Source of the DNA: Humulus lupulus
Lineage: Eukaryota; Streptophyta; Magnoliopsida; Rosales; Cannabaceae
DNA: 64,000 nucleotides
Assembly: GCF_963169125.1 (NCBI RefSeq)
Contig: NC_084800.1
Coordinates: 148,672,397 to 148,736,396 of the forward strand
Direction of reading: 5' to 3'
Part shown: one piece after another, positions 46,190 to 56,805 of the stretch
Numbering within the stretch: position 1 is the first letter of the stretch
How the letters are laid out: every line of letters begins with the position of its first letter
Notes under the pieces: model-generated
The model's database searches: none
The model's input: the letters and a program-made list of their open reading frames with translations, nothing else
What the model was told of the DNA's origin: nothing
Position numbers and translations under genes: made by a program

Positions 46190-47396
46190 CATCGACTACT
46201 TGTCTTCTCCGAGTATCTCAGCACCCGAGGAAGTGGAGGCAATCTAGCCCCAGGATGGGTGGATGGAACCCATAATTAATTATCTAGTCTCAGGGGTGTG
46301 TTACAAAGGACAAAAAAGTTGCTCGGAAGCTACTCTGCAAAGCGCCCCAGTACATTATCATGGATGACAATTTGTACAAGCAAGGCTATTTTTGCCTCTT
46401 TGATGGTGCGTGTCCAAGCAAGAAACCAGTATGGTACTTCGAGAGGTGCATGAGGGATTTTGTGGGGATCACGGAGGGGGGCAAAGATTTCCCAAGAAAA
46501 TTTTGAGGCAGGGATACTTCTGACCGACCATGAACGGAGATGCGATGGACTATGTCAAGAAATGTGACAAGTGCCAACATACCTCGAGCCCCTCTGTATG
46601 AGCTCACTCAGATGATGATTCCTTAGCCTTTCATGGTTTGGGGGCATTAACCTTATCAGGTCACTACCCACAGGAAAAGGAGGAGTGAAGTATGCGATAG
46701 TGGCAGTCGACTACTTCATGAAGTGGGTCAAGGCTGAGCCACTCACTACTGTCACTTCCAAGAAGACTCTAGATGTCATCATTAAGAACATTGTATGGCG
46801 CTATGGGCTCCCAAGGAACATAGTCTCCGACAATGGTCCACAGTTCGATAGCGAGGTATTCACATATTTCTATTAGAGACACAGAGTCATGAAATTTTTT
46901 TCTTCCGTTGTCCATCCGCAGGCAAGTGGATAGGTGGAAGTTGTGAACAAGACGCTCAAAGCCACCTTAAAGAAAAATCTTGAGCAGGCGAAAGGCTCTT
47001 GGCCCGAGGAGCTGCCTAGGGCATTGTGGAGATACCGCACCACTTCCAGGACTTGCATTGTCCACTCATCATTGTCAATGGCATATGGGTACCATGCTTC
47101 CAATTGAGGCCGCAATCTCCACACACCGACAGAACAAATATGATTCGACCACAAACTACGCTTTACTCCAAGAGTCCCTGGACCTAGTGTAGGAGCTCTG
47201 TGAAGCTTCTCAGCTTCGAGTAGCGTCCTACCAGCAAAAGGTGGCCAGGTATTTCAACTCTAAGGTGAAGGATAGAAATTTTGGGGTCAGAGATTTGGTG
47301 TTACAAAGAGTCTTCTTAGCCACCCGAGACCCTAATGTAGGAGTGCTGGGACCTAACTAGGAATGCTGAGCATCTTCGCCGGTGTTACTTGTAATA
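46190..47396 (+). pseudogene. pol: Integrase of element D, directly after the pre-RT linker
   Basis: Reading jumps from the pre-RT linker to the post-RNase H linker (about 46195-46300, GWMEPIINYLVSG), so RT and RNase H, about 1.8-2 kb in relatives, are absent. Integrase zinc region: REVHEGFCGDHGGG and KKCDKCQHT (46430-46580). Core: IVAVDYFMKWVKAEPL (Asp), IVSDNGPQFDSEVF (Asp), then stops, VVHPQASG and VEVVNKTLK (Glu). The C-terminal part has RDLVLQRVFLATRDP and GVLGPN, then ends prematurely near 47360. All catalytic residues remain but several stops break the frame. Confidence 0.8.
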
Positions 47397-49240
47397 TGAG
47401 AAGTGAACCTTATTAATTTTTGTAATCTCCCTTGTAGCTTCTAGGCACATATAAAACACGGTAAAAAAGAAATTTGTTTGTGTGCTTATATTTTTTGGTT
47501 TCCTTTATTCTCTTAATGCTATGTATAAGAGCACCTACTTACTGGCCTGAAAAAGTGAACCCAGACTATTCTCCGATCACTTGGGGGCATAGAGTCAGGG
47601 CAGATTCATTCCTTGAGGGGAAAGACCTAGGAAACTAAACTTATCAAAAGCAGAGTAAGCCTAGTGTCGCCACCCCGATAATAGAAAAATCTAGAAAACT
47701 AGTCGAGTTTGGTCTAAGAGACTAAGCTTGTTCCAAGCAGAGTAGGGATTAACACCTAAAGACTAGATAAAGAATCTTAGTAGCATGAGAACGGATCTGT
47801 GTCACCTTCCATGGACAGTGCGCCCGAGGAGCTCTGATCAAGTTCTTTAATCTCGAGATGTGATCAGAAGACCGAGTACTCTGTACTTGGTTCCAGGGTA
47901 GACTTGGGACACCTCCCATGGACATTGCGCCCTAGGAGTTATGCCCAAGTCCTCCATATGCCTAAAACATTATAGCGTCGGGAAGTCAATGACATGGGGA
48001 GCTTGGTTAGTCGACAACTGAAGCACCGCAAGTGCCATGGGTTCCCACAGCTAAATGACTTGACAAAAACACAGTGCCGAAAAGATCCAAGTAATGCGAG
48101 ATTGAATTTAGAATATTCTCTCGAGGACAGTGTGTGCCTTGGGAGTAGTAAACAAATCCCAATCGTCATGATGTGAACAGAAGCTCGAGTCGTTAGTACT
48201 CGGGCACTAGAAAAAGTCATCTTAAGACTTGAGCAGAATGCTCTGCGAATATGGACTAAGATTACCTTCCGAGGACACCATGCTCGATGAGCAGTGACCT
48301 AGTCCTATGATCTCGAGCTGTGAACAGATGCCCGAGTCAGGGCTAGATCTCGAGCGCTTGAAATCGAGTCGTGATAGACTTAGTCAATGTCCGTGAACTC
48401 AATATCCTATGCTTGGGATAATGACTCGCGACTTCCAAATATTAGACCCCGAGCAGGGCACTCGGGGGGGGGGGGGGGGAATAAAAAATCCCAAGCTGGC
48501 CCATCGGTGACCAAATCCTCTGGGGCAAATAGCTTAGTGTGAATGACTTCCTAAAGCCACGAGTCATCGGGAATCAGGTGCATGAGATGACATTAAACTT
48601 TCAAGGACATTGAGCTTGGAAGCCAACACTAAATATCTTAAGTGTCAACCACTAAGGAAGAACCCTATGGTACAAGAACTCCTAAAGCCCAAGTCGTTGG
48701 AACTCGAGGTGTAGGATAGACGAGTGAGTGCCCTCACTTGACACTGGGTCTTAGTTACTCTTATGACATCGGGCCTAAGATGAAAGACTAGATGCACCAG
48801 TACCACAGGTTGGCCCTGTCCTGAGTCGTTGATACTCGGGACGTAGGGATACGTTAAGTAATCACTTGACCTAGCGTTAAAGTTACTCTTGGGGACTGCT
48901 AGCTACAATGCAACACTAAACACATGAAAATCACCCGATTCTTCAAGATTCTAGTGCAAAACCCGATTTGGTGTCTTAGGACTCTCACGAGAATAGTAGG
49001 CTGAGTTAGCCAATCCATCTTGCATATTTGTTAAAGGTTAAATTCAAAAATAATAATGCAATCTTGGCAGTAAAGTAGTCCAGGAGGCATAAGTTTTAAT
49101 GGAAAATAGTTACAACAGTGCTCAAGGGCTCGAGACTTGATTGTCTATACCCCAATAAAATACTACACGCATGCCTACTTAGCTAAAAAATAATACAAGA
49201 CAAAATTATTGAGGCCCTAGGTCTGAGGGCACCTCCGCTA
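47397..49240. other. Spacer of element D with degenerate ACTCG/GAGTCG repeats
   Basis: No gene supported. It holds loosely repeated phrases such as GAGTCGTTAGTACTCGGG (about 48187) and GAGTCGTTGATACTCGGG (about 48823), and a run of 16 G at 48464-48479. The small frames at 47939-48220 are not supported. Equivalent in position to the C spacer 23190-24089 and the F spacer 59160-59790. Confidence 0.5.
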
Positions 49241-49249
49241 CCATCTCGA

Positions 49250-50645
49250 TCACAGGATTGACTTTAGCCCGTCACCAAGGCCTCCTTCTCCTGGCTGCCT
49301 TAGCCTATTCTGCCTCAAGACGCGCCTCGAGCTTTGTCTTCATGTCAGGATCCTTCGTGAATGAAAGATCCATGTCTTTGTTTCTTTGCCATGCAAGATT
49401 GAGTGTATTATCGGCCATAACAATGAGGTCCTTCTTCAGTTCTTTGGCTTGACGACGATGGTCTTCAGAAACTTTCTTGGTTTTCTCCAGGTCCTCGGCA
49501 CGGGCTAGAGACTTTGCCCGAATCAACCAGAGCTCTTCGCGGGCTTTGGTTAGCTCCTCTTCCACGACCTGGGTCTGGCCTGCAAAATCTTCAAGTAACT
49601 TAGAGGAAGTTTCCTCCAAAGTGGATAGCTTCGACCTATCGGTGGCCAGTAGGTCCTCCACCTCGCGGACACGGGCCCTCGTGTCCTCCACTTCTTTCTA
49701 GAGCCGCGAATGTTCCTCCAAGGGGACCGTGGTCTCATGGAGCTGAGCCAGTTCTTCAGATCAAAGGACCACATCAGCATGGTATCCCTGAGCCATTGAT
49801 TGAGAACCACAGTTCTTTAAATTAGAGTATCAAATCAACCAAAAAGATAGAGAAACAAACACTGAATAGAGGTAAAAATTAGGAGACTTACCCTCGATAA
49901 AGAATGGAGGCTGGTGTATATTAGCGTAACCTCGTTGTTACTACCACATCGAGCGAATCTGCTGGTGGGCATTTTGCAGAGGGAACCTGCTAACCCTTGA
50001 AGAAGCTCCACACGAAGCAGCACAGTCCGATCTCCTATTCTACCTGCAAGGAGGAATAACGGGATCCTTCGGCCAGTCCTCGCGCAGAATTTTAGTAAGG
50101 AGTTTAAAGTCCTCGCTGCCCTCATCGAGGAGTTTAAAGTAATTCAGTGAGGAGTTTAAAGTCCTCAATGATCTTCCTGTGTACCTCCGAGTCCTCCCCG
50201 TCATAGTGTTCCAAGAAGACTATTAACCGAGGTACTATGGCTGGAGGGATGTTGGGTACGTTGGAAGGGTTTTCCTTACCCTACCCAATGAATCCCCCAT
50301 CTTAAAGTGACGAAACCTCAAGGTCAATGAACTCATCGGGAACCGTCGTGCTCGGGTTGAGGACCAGTGGAGCAGCTGAAGAGGATGCAGTGGCCGTGGG
50401 TGTGGGCACCGCATTTGATGCCATCGGGAGATCTATCTGACAAGGTCCCGACACCCTCTGGCACATTGACCTAACCAGGTCAGACAGGCCCGCTCTTTTT
50501 ACATAAAGGAAACAAACTGATTAGGCCTTCAGAAGTAAAGAAAACAAAAAAATAAATAAAAATACGTGCGAGACCAAGTATAAATCTCCTCGGGTGCGGC
50601 CCACAACCAAGTTTCATTACTAGGCATTGGGTTCACGATATTCAC
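49250..50645 (-). pseudogene. Antisense gene of element D (coiled-coil part, spliced)
   Basis: Opposite to gag-pol of D. The downstream exon (49787-about 49250) encodes a coiled coil, with TRARVREVEDLLATDRSKL, RAEDLEKTKKVSEDHRRQ and the tail NLAWQRNKDMDLSF, which aligns with the NCFYLFWKNNPEANF tail of element F. An intron 49788-49891 fits GTAAGT at its start and CAG at its end on the minus strand, and the exon after it begins GGATACC as F begins GGTATCC. The upstream exon (to about 50645) has PTPTATASSSAAPLVL and several stops. The Transposase_28-like exon would lie further right and is lost under J and H. Confidence 0.6.
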
Positions 50646-50687
50646 CAAACGGGTGAGTAGAACACCCTAGATGGCCATGCCATGACG

Positions 50688-50978
50688 TCCTGCATTCAAC
50701 ATGCTTGTTTCCATTCAGCTTGTATTAACATGCTTCTCATCGTTCCCGGCCTTAGCCGATCTCAGCCTTCGCCGACCAGTCATATTCACACAAAAATAGC
50801 ACAACAATTATAACCATTCATGCACAACACTAAACACAGTTGATCAAGCCATGCCCTGCTCTACGGGCACAAACAATTTTCTTACCTGAGCCTCGACCTG
50901 ACCGTATAGTGCGATCCCGAGCACGGTCCTCAAAACCCAAGCCTTAGCGGTAAAACCTAGTCACAACACAATAATAAC
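50688..50978 (-). repeat. Fragment J of a chromovirus-type LTR
   Basis: 50873-50960 (TTTTCTTACCTGAGCCTCG ... CGATCCCGAGCACGGTCCTC ... GCCTTAGCGGTAA) matches H at about 51714-51800. It is therefore a piece of a second LTR of the same superfamily, cut by H. The left end against D is approximate. Confidence 0.6.
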
Positions 50979-53253
50979 ATAACACCCTGGGTAACCAAGA
51001 CTGTGACACTGTGTGTTTAGAATAGTACAAGACTTGTTAATTAAGTCATTTGAACATAAATGTGTTTCTAAAGTCAAGTGACCAGTTAGGGTTAAAAGAT
51101 TTTGATCGTAAAATGGTTGATTTTCATTAAATTAAGAGTTTGATACATGGGATCCCAAAAATAAGGTTTACATGGTGTACACAACCCTCAAAAGTTAATA
51201 CAGCAGTAGCCAGTCTAAATGGAAAAATACAAGTTTAAGCTCTAGTTCCTGTAATTCCCTCGGTCGTGGCGGTCGAGCAACTGCCAATGTACACTCTGCC
51301 CCTAAAGCTCTTCAACTCATAATTGGTCTAGCTTTCCCTTGCCTTTACCTACACCATGTAGCACCCGTCAGAAAAGGCTCAACAAGAAAACCTTAATCAA
51401 CAAGCATAGTAAACTTTAGATCAACTAGTTCAACAAACAACAAAGTACAAACAATAAGTTAGGCAACAGTAAACATATACTTCCAAACATATAATTCAAT
51501 CTTCAATAAAAATATATAGGTGTCGACGCCCTTAGGCCGAGCCCTATGGTTATTTAGCTGATCCCGACTTGCTTAGGCTGAGATGCGTTCAGTACGCTTA
51601 ACATCAGCTCTGACTCCCTTAGGTCGTACTTTCACATCACACATAACAGTTATATAGGTTACAGAACACATACGTTAATTTACAGGGAATCTCAGTCCCA
51701 ACTTGGGTGCAGTTTTCTTACCTGAAGTCCTGAGCGAAGGATGTGGAGCAGTCCCGAGCACGATCCTCAATCCCGAGCCTTAACGGTAACCCTAGTCACA
51801 AGAGATAATGGATAACTATCAAAATTCTAATCCAGTTAAATTCTTTGGAATACAAATACTAGCCTCTTTGATCTCGAGTTCTACTAAATCGGGTAGTAGA
51901 ATTCATCCTGAGTGATTAGGTTTAAGTCCCCGAGCCTAAAAACAATTTTTGCTATGGCTGCCTAGGCCGATCGCGACTTGGCCCTAAGGGTTGCGGTGCG
52001 CCCCAAATAAGAGGTGCTAGCCCCTTGTCCCAGGGGGAGGTGGGGCACGCAGGCCGCGAAGCCCATGAACTGGGTTATAACGCGCCCCTGTGAACCCACA
52101 AATCCTTGGGTTTCTCTGCATTTTTCCCCAACTTAATTAATAAAAAATCTAGCCTAACATGCACCATAACCATAATTCGACCACTATATCAAAATAGCCT
52201 ACTCAAATCTCCACAACCTCTTAAAATTCTAACCAAAATCCTTGTCAAAACCCAAAATTAATCAAAATCCCCTTTAAAACATAGAAGCTACAAACACTTA
52301 AACTAACAGCAAAGTTCTATCATTAATTCACAGCTGAAACCTTACCTTAGAGATGGCTCTGCCCCTAAGATGCACCTGAAATACTTCTGGGTTCAGTCCT
52401 TCAATGTCCAAACTTCAATTCCCTAAGCCTTCTCTTCCAAAGCTTCAAAACTCTCAAGGCACAAGAGACAGAGAAAGAAACATGAATGAGAGAGAGAGTG
52501 TTGAGAGTTATTCCACTATGTTCTGGTTATTTTCTACAGTTTAATATAATTATATCCCTTAACCAAAAGACCAAATTTCCCCCGATATTATCCCAGCCCT
52601 CTCGTTGCCCATAAGGGCTAAATGATCATTGCCCCATTTCCCGCTAATTTTTTGAGCTGTCCTAAAAATTCTCAATTAATCCTGACATGCCCAACTAATC
52701 ACCAAACACTTACTCGTTACTCGATAAACCCCAAATGTACGTTAAACTTCCCAAAATACCCCTAGGCTCACCCCGAGCTGGGAATTAAGCCATGTTGTGA
52801 CTATTCCGCTAACCTGCTCAGTAGGACTGCCTCGAGCCGTATACTATAATGTGGTCTCAGACATTTAACACATATAATGACACTTATGCCCTTAATAGGC
52901 CAAAATTACAAATATGCCCTTATAAACAAGAACGGGCCCACATGCATATTTAATACTCATAAACATGCATATAAATATATTCATATTATCATATAAATTA
53001 GGCATGCCATGTAGTCACGAATTTAATTAATTAATCACACATATATCCAATTATGCCCTCACGACAAGCTAATCAATGCACTAAACCCTATTAGCATTTT
53101 TGGAACGTTAAAACTATCTCCTGCTACTAAAAATTTCATCCTCGAAATTTACCTAAACAACTCGGGATACTGATCCCGCATAGCTGATTCTAGCTCCCAG
53201 GTCGCTTTCTTGACCTTGCTATTCCTCCATAATACTTTGACTAAAGGAATCTT
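50979..53253 (-). mobile_element. Element H: chromovirus LTR plus a stub of internal sequence
   Basis: LTR 50979-53112 (2134 bp), minus-oriented, with degenerate ends (CATAACACCC for TGTAACGCCC, and GAACGTTAAA for GGGCATTACA). After it comes a polypurine-tract remnant (minus GGAGATAGT) and about 140 bp that align with 9805-9950 of element B, for example AAATTTCATCCTCGAAATTTACC. It is cut at 53254 by element I. GC-rich module at about 51955-52085 and conserved block at about 51260-51360. Confidence 0.75.
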
Positions 53254-55223
53254 TGTAACGACCCAAAATCACTAATAAGGCTTAAGGGCCTTGATTAGTG
53301 TGCCAATAGGGCATAATTGGTTTATGTGTGAACTTATTAATTTCATGTGTGATTATATGATAAGCATGCTTGTATGGTTATGTGAATGTAAATGCAATTA
53401 TATGTTATATTTGTGAGAAACACATTATTACGTACGTAAATCTGCAGCATGCGACTTGAGGCGATCCTAGGGAGCTAGTTAGTGGGAAAATCACAACAGG
53501 GCTTAATACTTGACTTGGGGCAAGTCAAGGGGTATTTCAGGTGTTTGGTGGTTATTTAGGTTATCGGGTTATGGAAATAAATAATTGGGGATATATTTGA
53601 GGTTAGGAAACTTAGGTGGGAATACCGGGGAATTTTACCATCTTGCCCTCGGGGATGTTTTCGGCACCCCGAGCCTTGGGATTAACTTAATTACCTAAGG
53701 ATAGACTAAGTAAAAACCCAGAACTCTATGGAAACAAAAAGAACCGACCTTCCCTCTCGCTCTCCTTCTCTCTTCTTCTCTCTCAAGGAAAATCACTAGA
53801 ACTTAAGGAATTCATTTGGGAACTTAGTGGATTGAGCTGGAGTTTTGGAGGACTAATCTAGTGTTCAACTAAGGGGTTCCACCAAGATTTAGGTAAGTCA
53901 TAAGCTTTATGCATGGTAATTAATTCTGTGTTTATGGCTGGGTTTTGAGGTGTTTATGGATTCTGATTTTGAAAGATTGAATTGAAGCTGAAACTTGGGA
54001 GTTAGCTCAGAAATCTTTAAGAGAGTTGGTTTATCAAAGAAGGTAAGCTCCAATTCATGATTTAGTGTTTGAATTCTGAGTTTTTATGACTACTTTATTA
54101 TTTTAAAGCTTTTGGGTTTTAGAGATTAAACTGGGATCATGATGAGTTTCAAGGCTGAGTTTTCGCTGGATTATGTTGCTGGAATCATGTTAGAAGTTTT
54201 GTGATAATTTAGTTGTGGAATTGGCATATTTTTGGATGGTTTTAAGTGAGGTTTGAGAGAAAAAAATGGAGGATTTTATGGGTTCGAAGGGGTAGGGTCG
54301 CGGCATAATTCTTGGTGAGCCGCGACCCTCTGAAGTTGATGGGTGTTGGAGATTGAGGGTGGGCCGCGACATGGTCTAGGTAGGGTCTAGTTCTGAGCTT
54401 GGATGGGCTCTAGTTAAGGGCCATGCCGTGGCATGGGAGGCTTGAGCTGCGGCCCTTAAGGAAATTAGGAGTTTTTGGATTTTAAGCATGGGAATTTAAC
54501 CTAGGGTGCTCGAGATTGAATATACTACCATGTTTGGTGGAATTCGATGTTCTGGAGACTAGAACCTTATTTAGAAGCCCTTTTACAATTATTAATGGTA
54601 TCCCTTATCTTGGTTGTGACTAGGTATAAGCTAGGGGCTTGGGAAAACGGATCGTGCTCAAGAGGCATCTCGCATAACCACTACATTTGGAAACTAAAGG
54701 TAAGAAAACTGCACCCGATTGTGGATTTATAATGGGACTAAGGGTTCCCTGCTTTGCATACTTTATAGAGGATGGTATTATGCCATGTATATAGTAAATG
54801 AACAGCCTAAAAGCGCCGGAGTTCACATTAACGAACACGGCGCGACTCGGCCACTGGTAGCTCAGGATAGCTTATTATGCACAAAGCTCAGTTTAAGCGG
54901 ACCGGAGTCAATGGGGTAAACGAAGGGTGTAACCTAAGGTGTCGACCTTGATTATCATGTGAATTGATTGTTATTATTGATTGGTGGATTTTCATGCTGT
55001 ATAGCTAAGTGTTTATTAGTTGAATCTTTGGTTAAAGCCTAAATATTGATTAGCAACAAATTAATTCTAAATTAATTTAATTTGTTTTAATGTGATACTT
55101 TAGAATTAATAGGAAATTATAGGACTTTGGTTTTAAAAATTTTAATCTTTTAATTTTTTAGAGAACCATAGTCATTAATTTTCATAAAATTAATAATAAA
55201 AATACTATTTTAATAATGAGCTT
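53254..55223 (+). repeat. Element I: + oriented chromovirus-type LTR, 3' truncated
   Basis: Starts TGTAACGACCCAAAATCACTAATAAGG, like the start of K (TGTAATACCCC ... CTAATAAGG). It has a GC-rich module with CCGCGACC/GTCGCGGC (about 54295-54465) and the motif GGTAAGAAAACTGCACC at 54699-54715. It does not reach a CGTTACA end before element F begins at 55224; the last 250 bp are AT-rich. The small frames at 54190-54919 are not supported. Confidence 0.6.
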
Positions 55224-55795
55224 TGTTGACCCTTGATTTGGTCAACCACACAGAGTCAAATAAAACGACAGAAATTAGATGAATTCTAGTCAAGAAGATA
55301 AATGACACAAGAATTTATAGTGGTTCGGCCCCAAGTGATTGTAATGACCTACATCCATTTAGTATTCTTATTAATGTAATGAGATCCTACGATCAGTAAA
55401 CAAGGGTTTACCAAATTTCAAAAACTCCAAAAATAAATACAAAGAATTGTACAAAAACACTGATTTTCTCCCTCCGTCCAAAAGATCCATCATTTGAGCC
55501 TTCTGAATCTTATTTATAGGCTCAAGGATCTACTTATGGGTCGATGGGCCTTGATTACAAACATATGTGAATAATAATGAAAATTACACTTTTTACATAA
55601 ATGCAAGATCAAATATCTCTAGAAAATATCTGATATATTGTGACCTGCCTTGGTCGCCTAAGAAATATGCCCTCTATCGTACGAATTTTCCTCTGGTCGA
55701 TGGTCGACAAGAACGTAACTACTTAACTAGTCACACGCATCTCATGTGCGTACTAATCTTGCCACATCATCAAGTGAGTCTTTTTTGGATAAACA
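55224..55795 (-). repeat. 3' LTR of element F (572 bp)
   Basis: + strand TGTTGACCC ... GGATAAACA. The start and the TTATAGTGGTTCGGCCCCAA stretch match LTR C. TATA box TATAAATA on the minus strand at 55511-55518. Lacks the 20-bp array of C. Confidence 0.85.
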
Positions 55796-55811
55796 TTTAC
55801 CCCCCAAGATT
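55796..55811 (-). other. Polypurine tract of element F
   Basis: Minus strand AATCTTGGGGGGTAAA next to the LTR start TGTTTATCC. Confidence 0.8.
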
Positions 55812-56007
55812 ATTTTACTGCGACCAACATTAAATAAACTTACTCGACCAGCTATTCGTCTGACCTGTCACACCTGTCGGCATCTTTTCAAAAAAGTAAG
55901 CAATCATGACCTTTACAGTTTCCAAAAAAATATTTTGACAGCTATTGTGACTCCCCATACATCAACATCCCATTCCCATCATTATCTTTCAACAGCACCA
56001 CAATCAG

Positions 56008-56015
56008 TATAAATA
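56008..56015 (+). promoter_or_regulatory. Candidate TATA box for the antisense gene of F
   Basis: TATAAATA in CAGTATAAATATACC, 213 bp inside the LTR and followed by a CT-rich stretch (TTTCTCTCTCTTCAAG). Matches the placement in C. Confidence 0.5.
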
Positions 56016-56805
56016 TACCACCTTTCCAATGTTCACTTTTTACTGAAACTTTCTCTCTCTTCAAGAACTCAGAAAAAAAATTCAAGAACAAAACAAAGAA
56101 AACCTTTGTGATCCGAGACACATTCCATTAGCTCCGAGCAATAACCTTCGTGATTCCTTTGCAAGTCATAATCCAAGTAAGTTTCGAACCCACCTTCTCT
56201 GTTATGCAATCTAGAATAAATTTCGTGAGCTTTCTTATTGTGCCTCAATTGTTCTTAAGAAAAAAAAACTATTCGAGCAAGCGGGTTTATATAAATATAT
56301 ATAAAAATGCTAGAATAGGAATTTTAGGTAGTATAAAATACTAAGTGAGGTTTAGAAATTAATGTGGGATGTAGGAGTACTGATTTAGGGCCTGAAATCA
56401 AAGTGAAAATTCGAATTTACTGATTTCAGAAAAATTGGGTTTTTTCCCGCCTATTTTCGGAGTTATAAAGTTATCTCGAAAAAACTTTTCACTTTCATTT
56501 TTTGATCTATTTTTTCAAACTGCTCACATGTTTATAGTGTTTATACTAGGATGTTGTTCGTCGTATAAAAGCTTAACTTTTATACATGAACAACGTTATC
56601 CCTGTATTTCTCTGTCTTCTATCTATTGGTCGTAGATTCTCACTTCCCCTTTGCACTTCTCAGATTTTCATGCATGATCCTTGGGATAGACGATGATCTT
56701 CTCATGTTGCTATTAGAGGACCAAGAATAGCCTTCCTTTCCATTCCCTAAGCCTTCATTTTCATATCAAAATCCTACAATCAGTCCTTCAGTCGGTCAAG
56801 TACAC

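Larger units (their letters stand above)
42270..50687 (+). mobile_element. Element D: Tat-type Ty3/gypsy retrotransposon, 3' end lost
   Basis: The 5' LTR ends at 43120, followed by a primer site shared with element C, then decayed gag, protease, integrase, a long spacer and an antisense gene (49250-50645). The region between protease and integrase is missing RT and RNase H. No 3' LTR is present: the sequence is interrupted near 50687 by chromovirus LTR pieces J and H. The start is placed only by the change from AT-rich backbone to GC-richer LTR sequence. Confidence 0.75.

Noticed and set aside
53254..55223. Treating I as a complete solo LTR
   Set aside because: No CGTTACA-type end or matching 5-bp duplication is found before element F begins, so it is called truncated.
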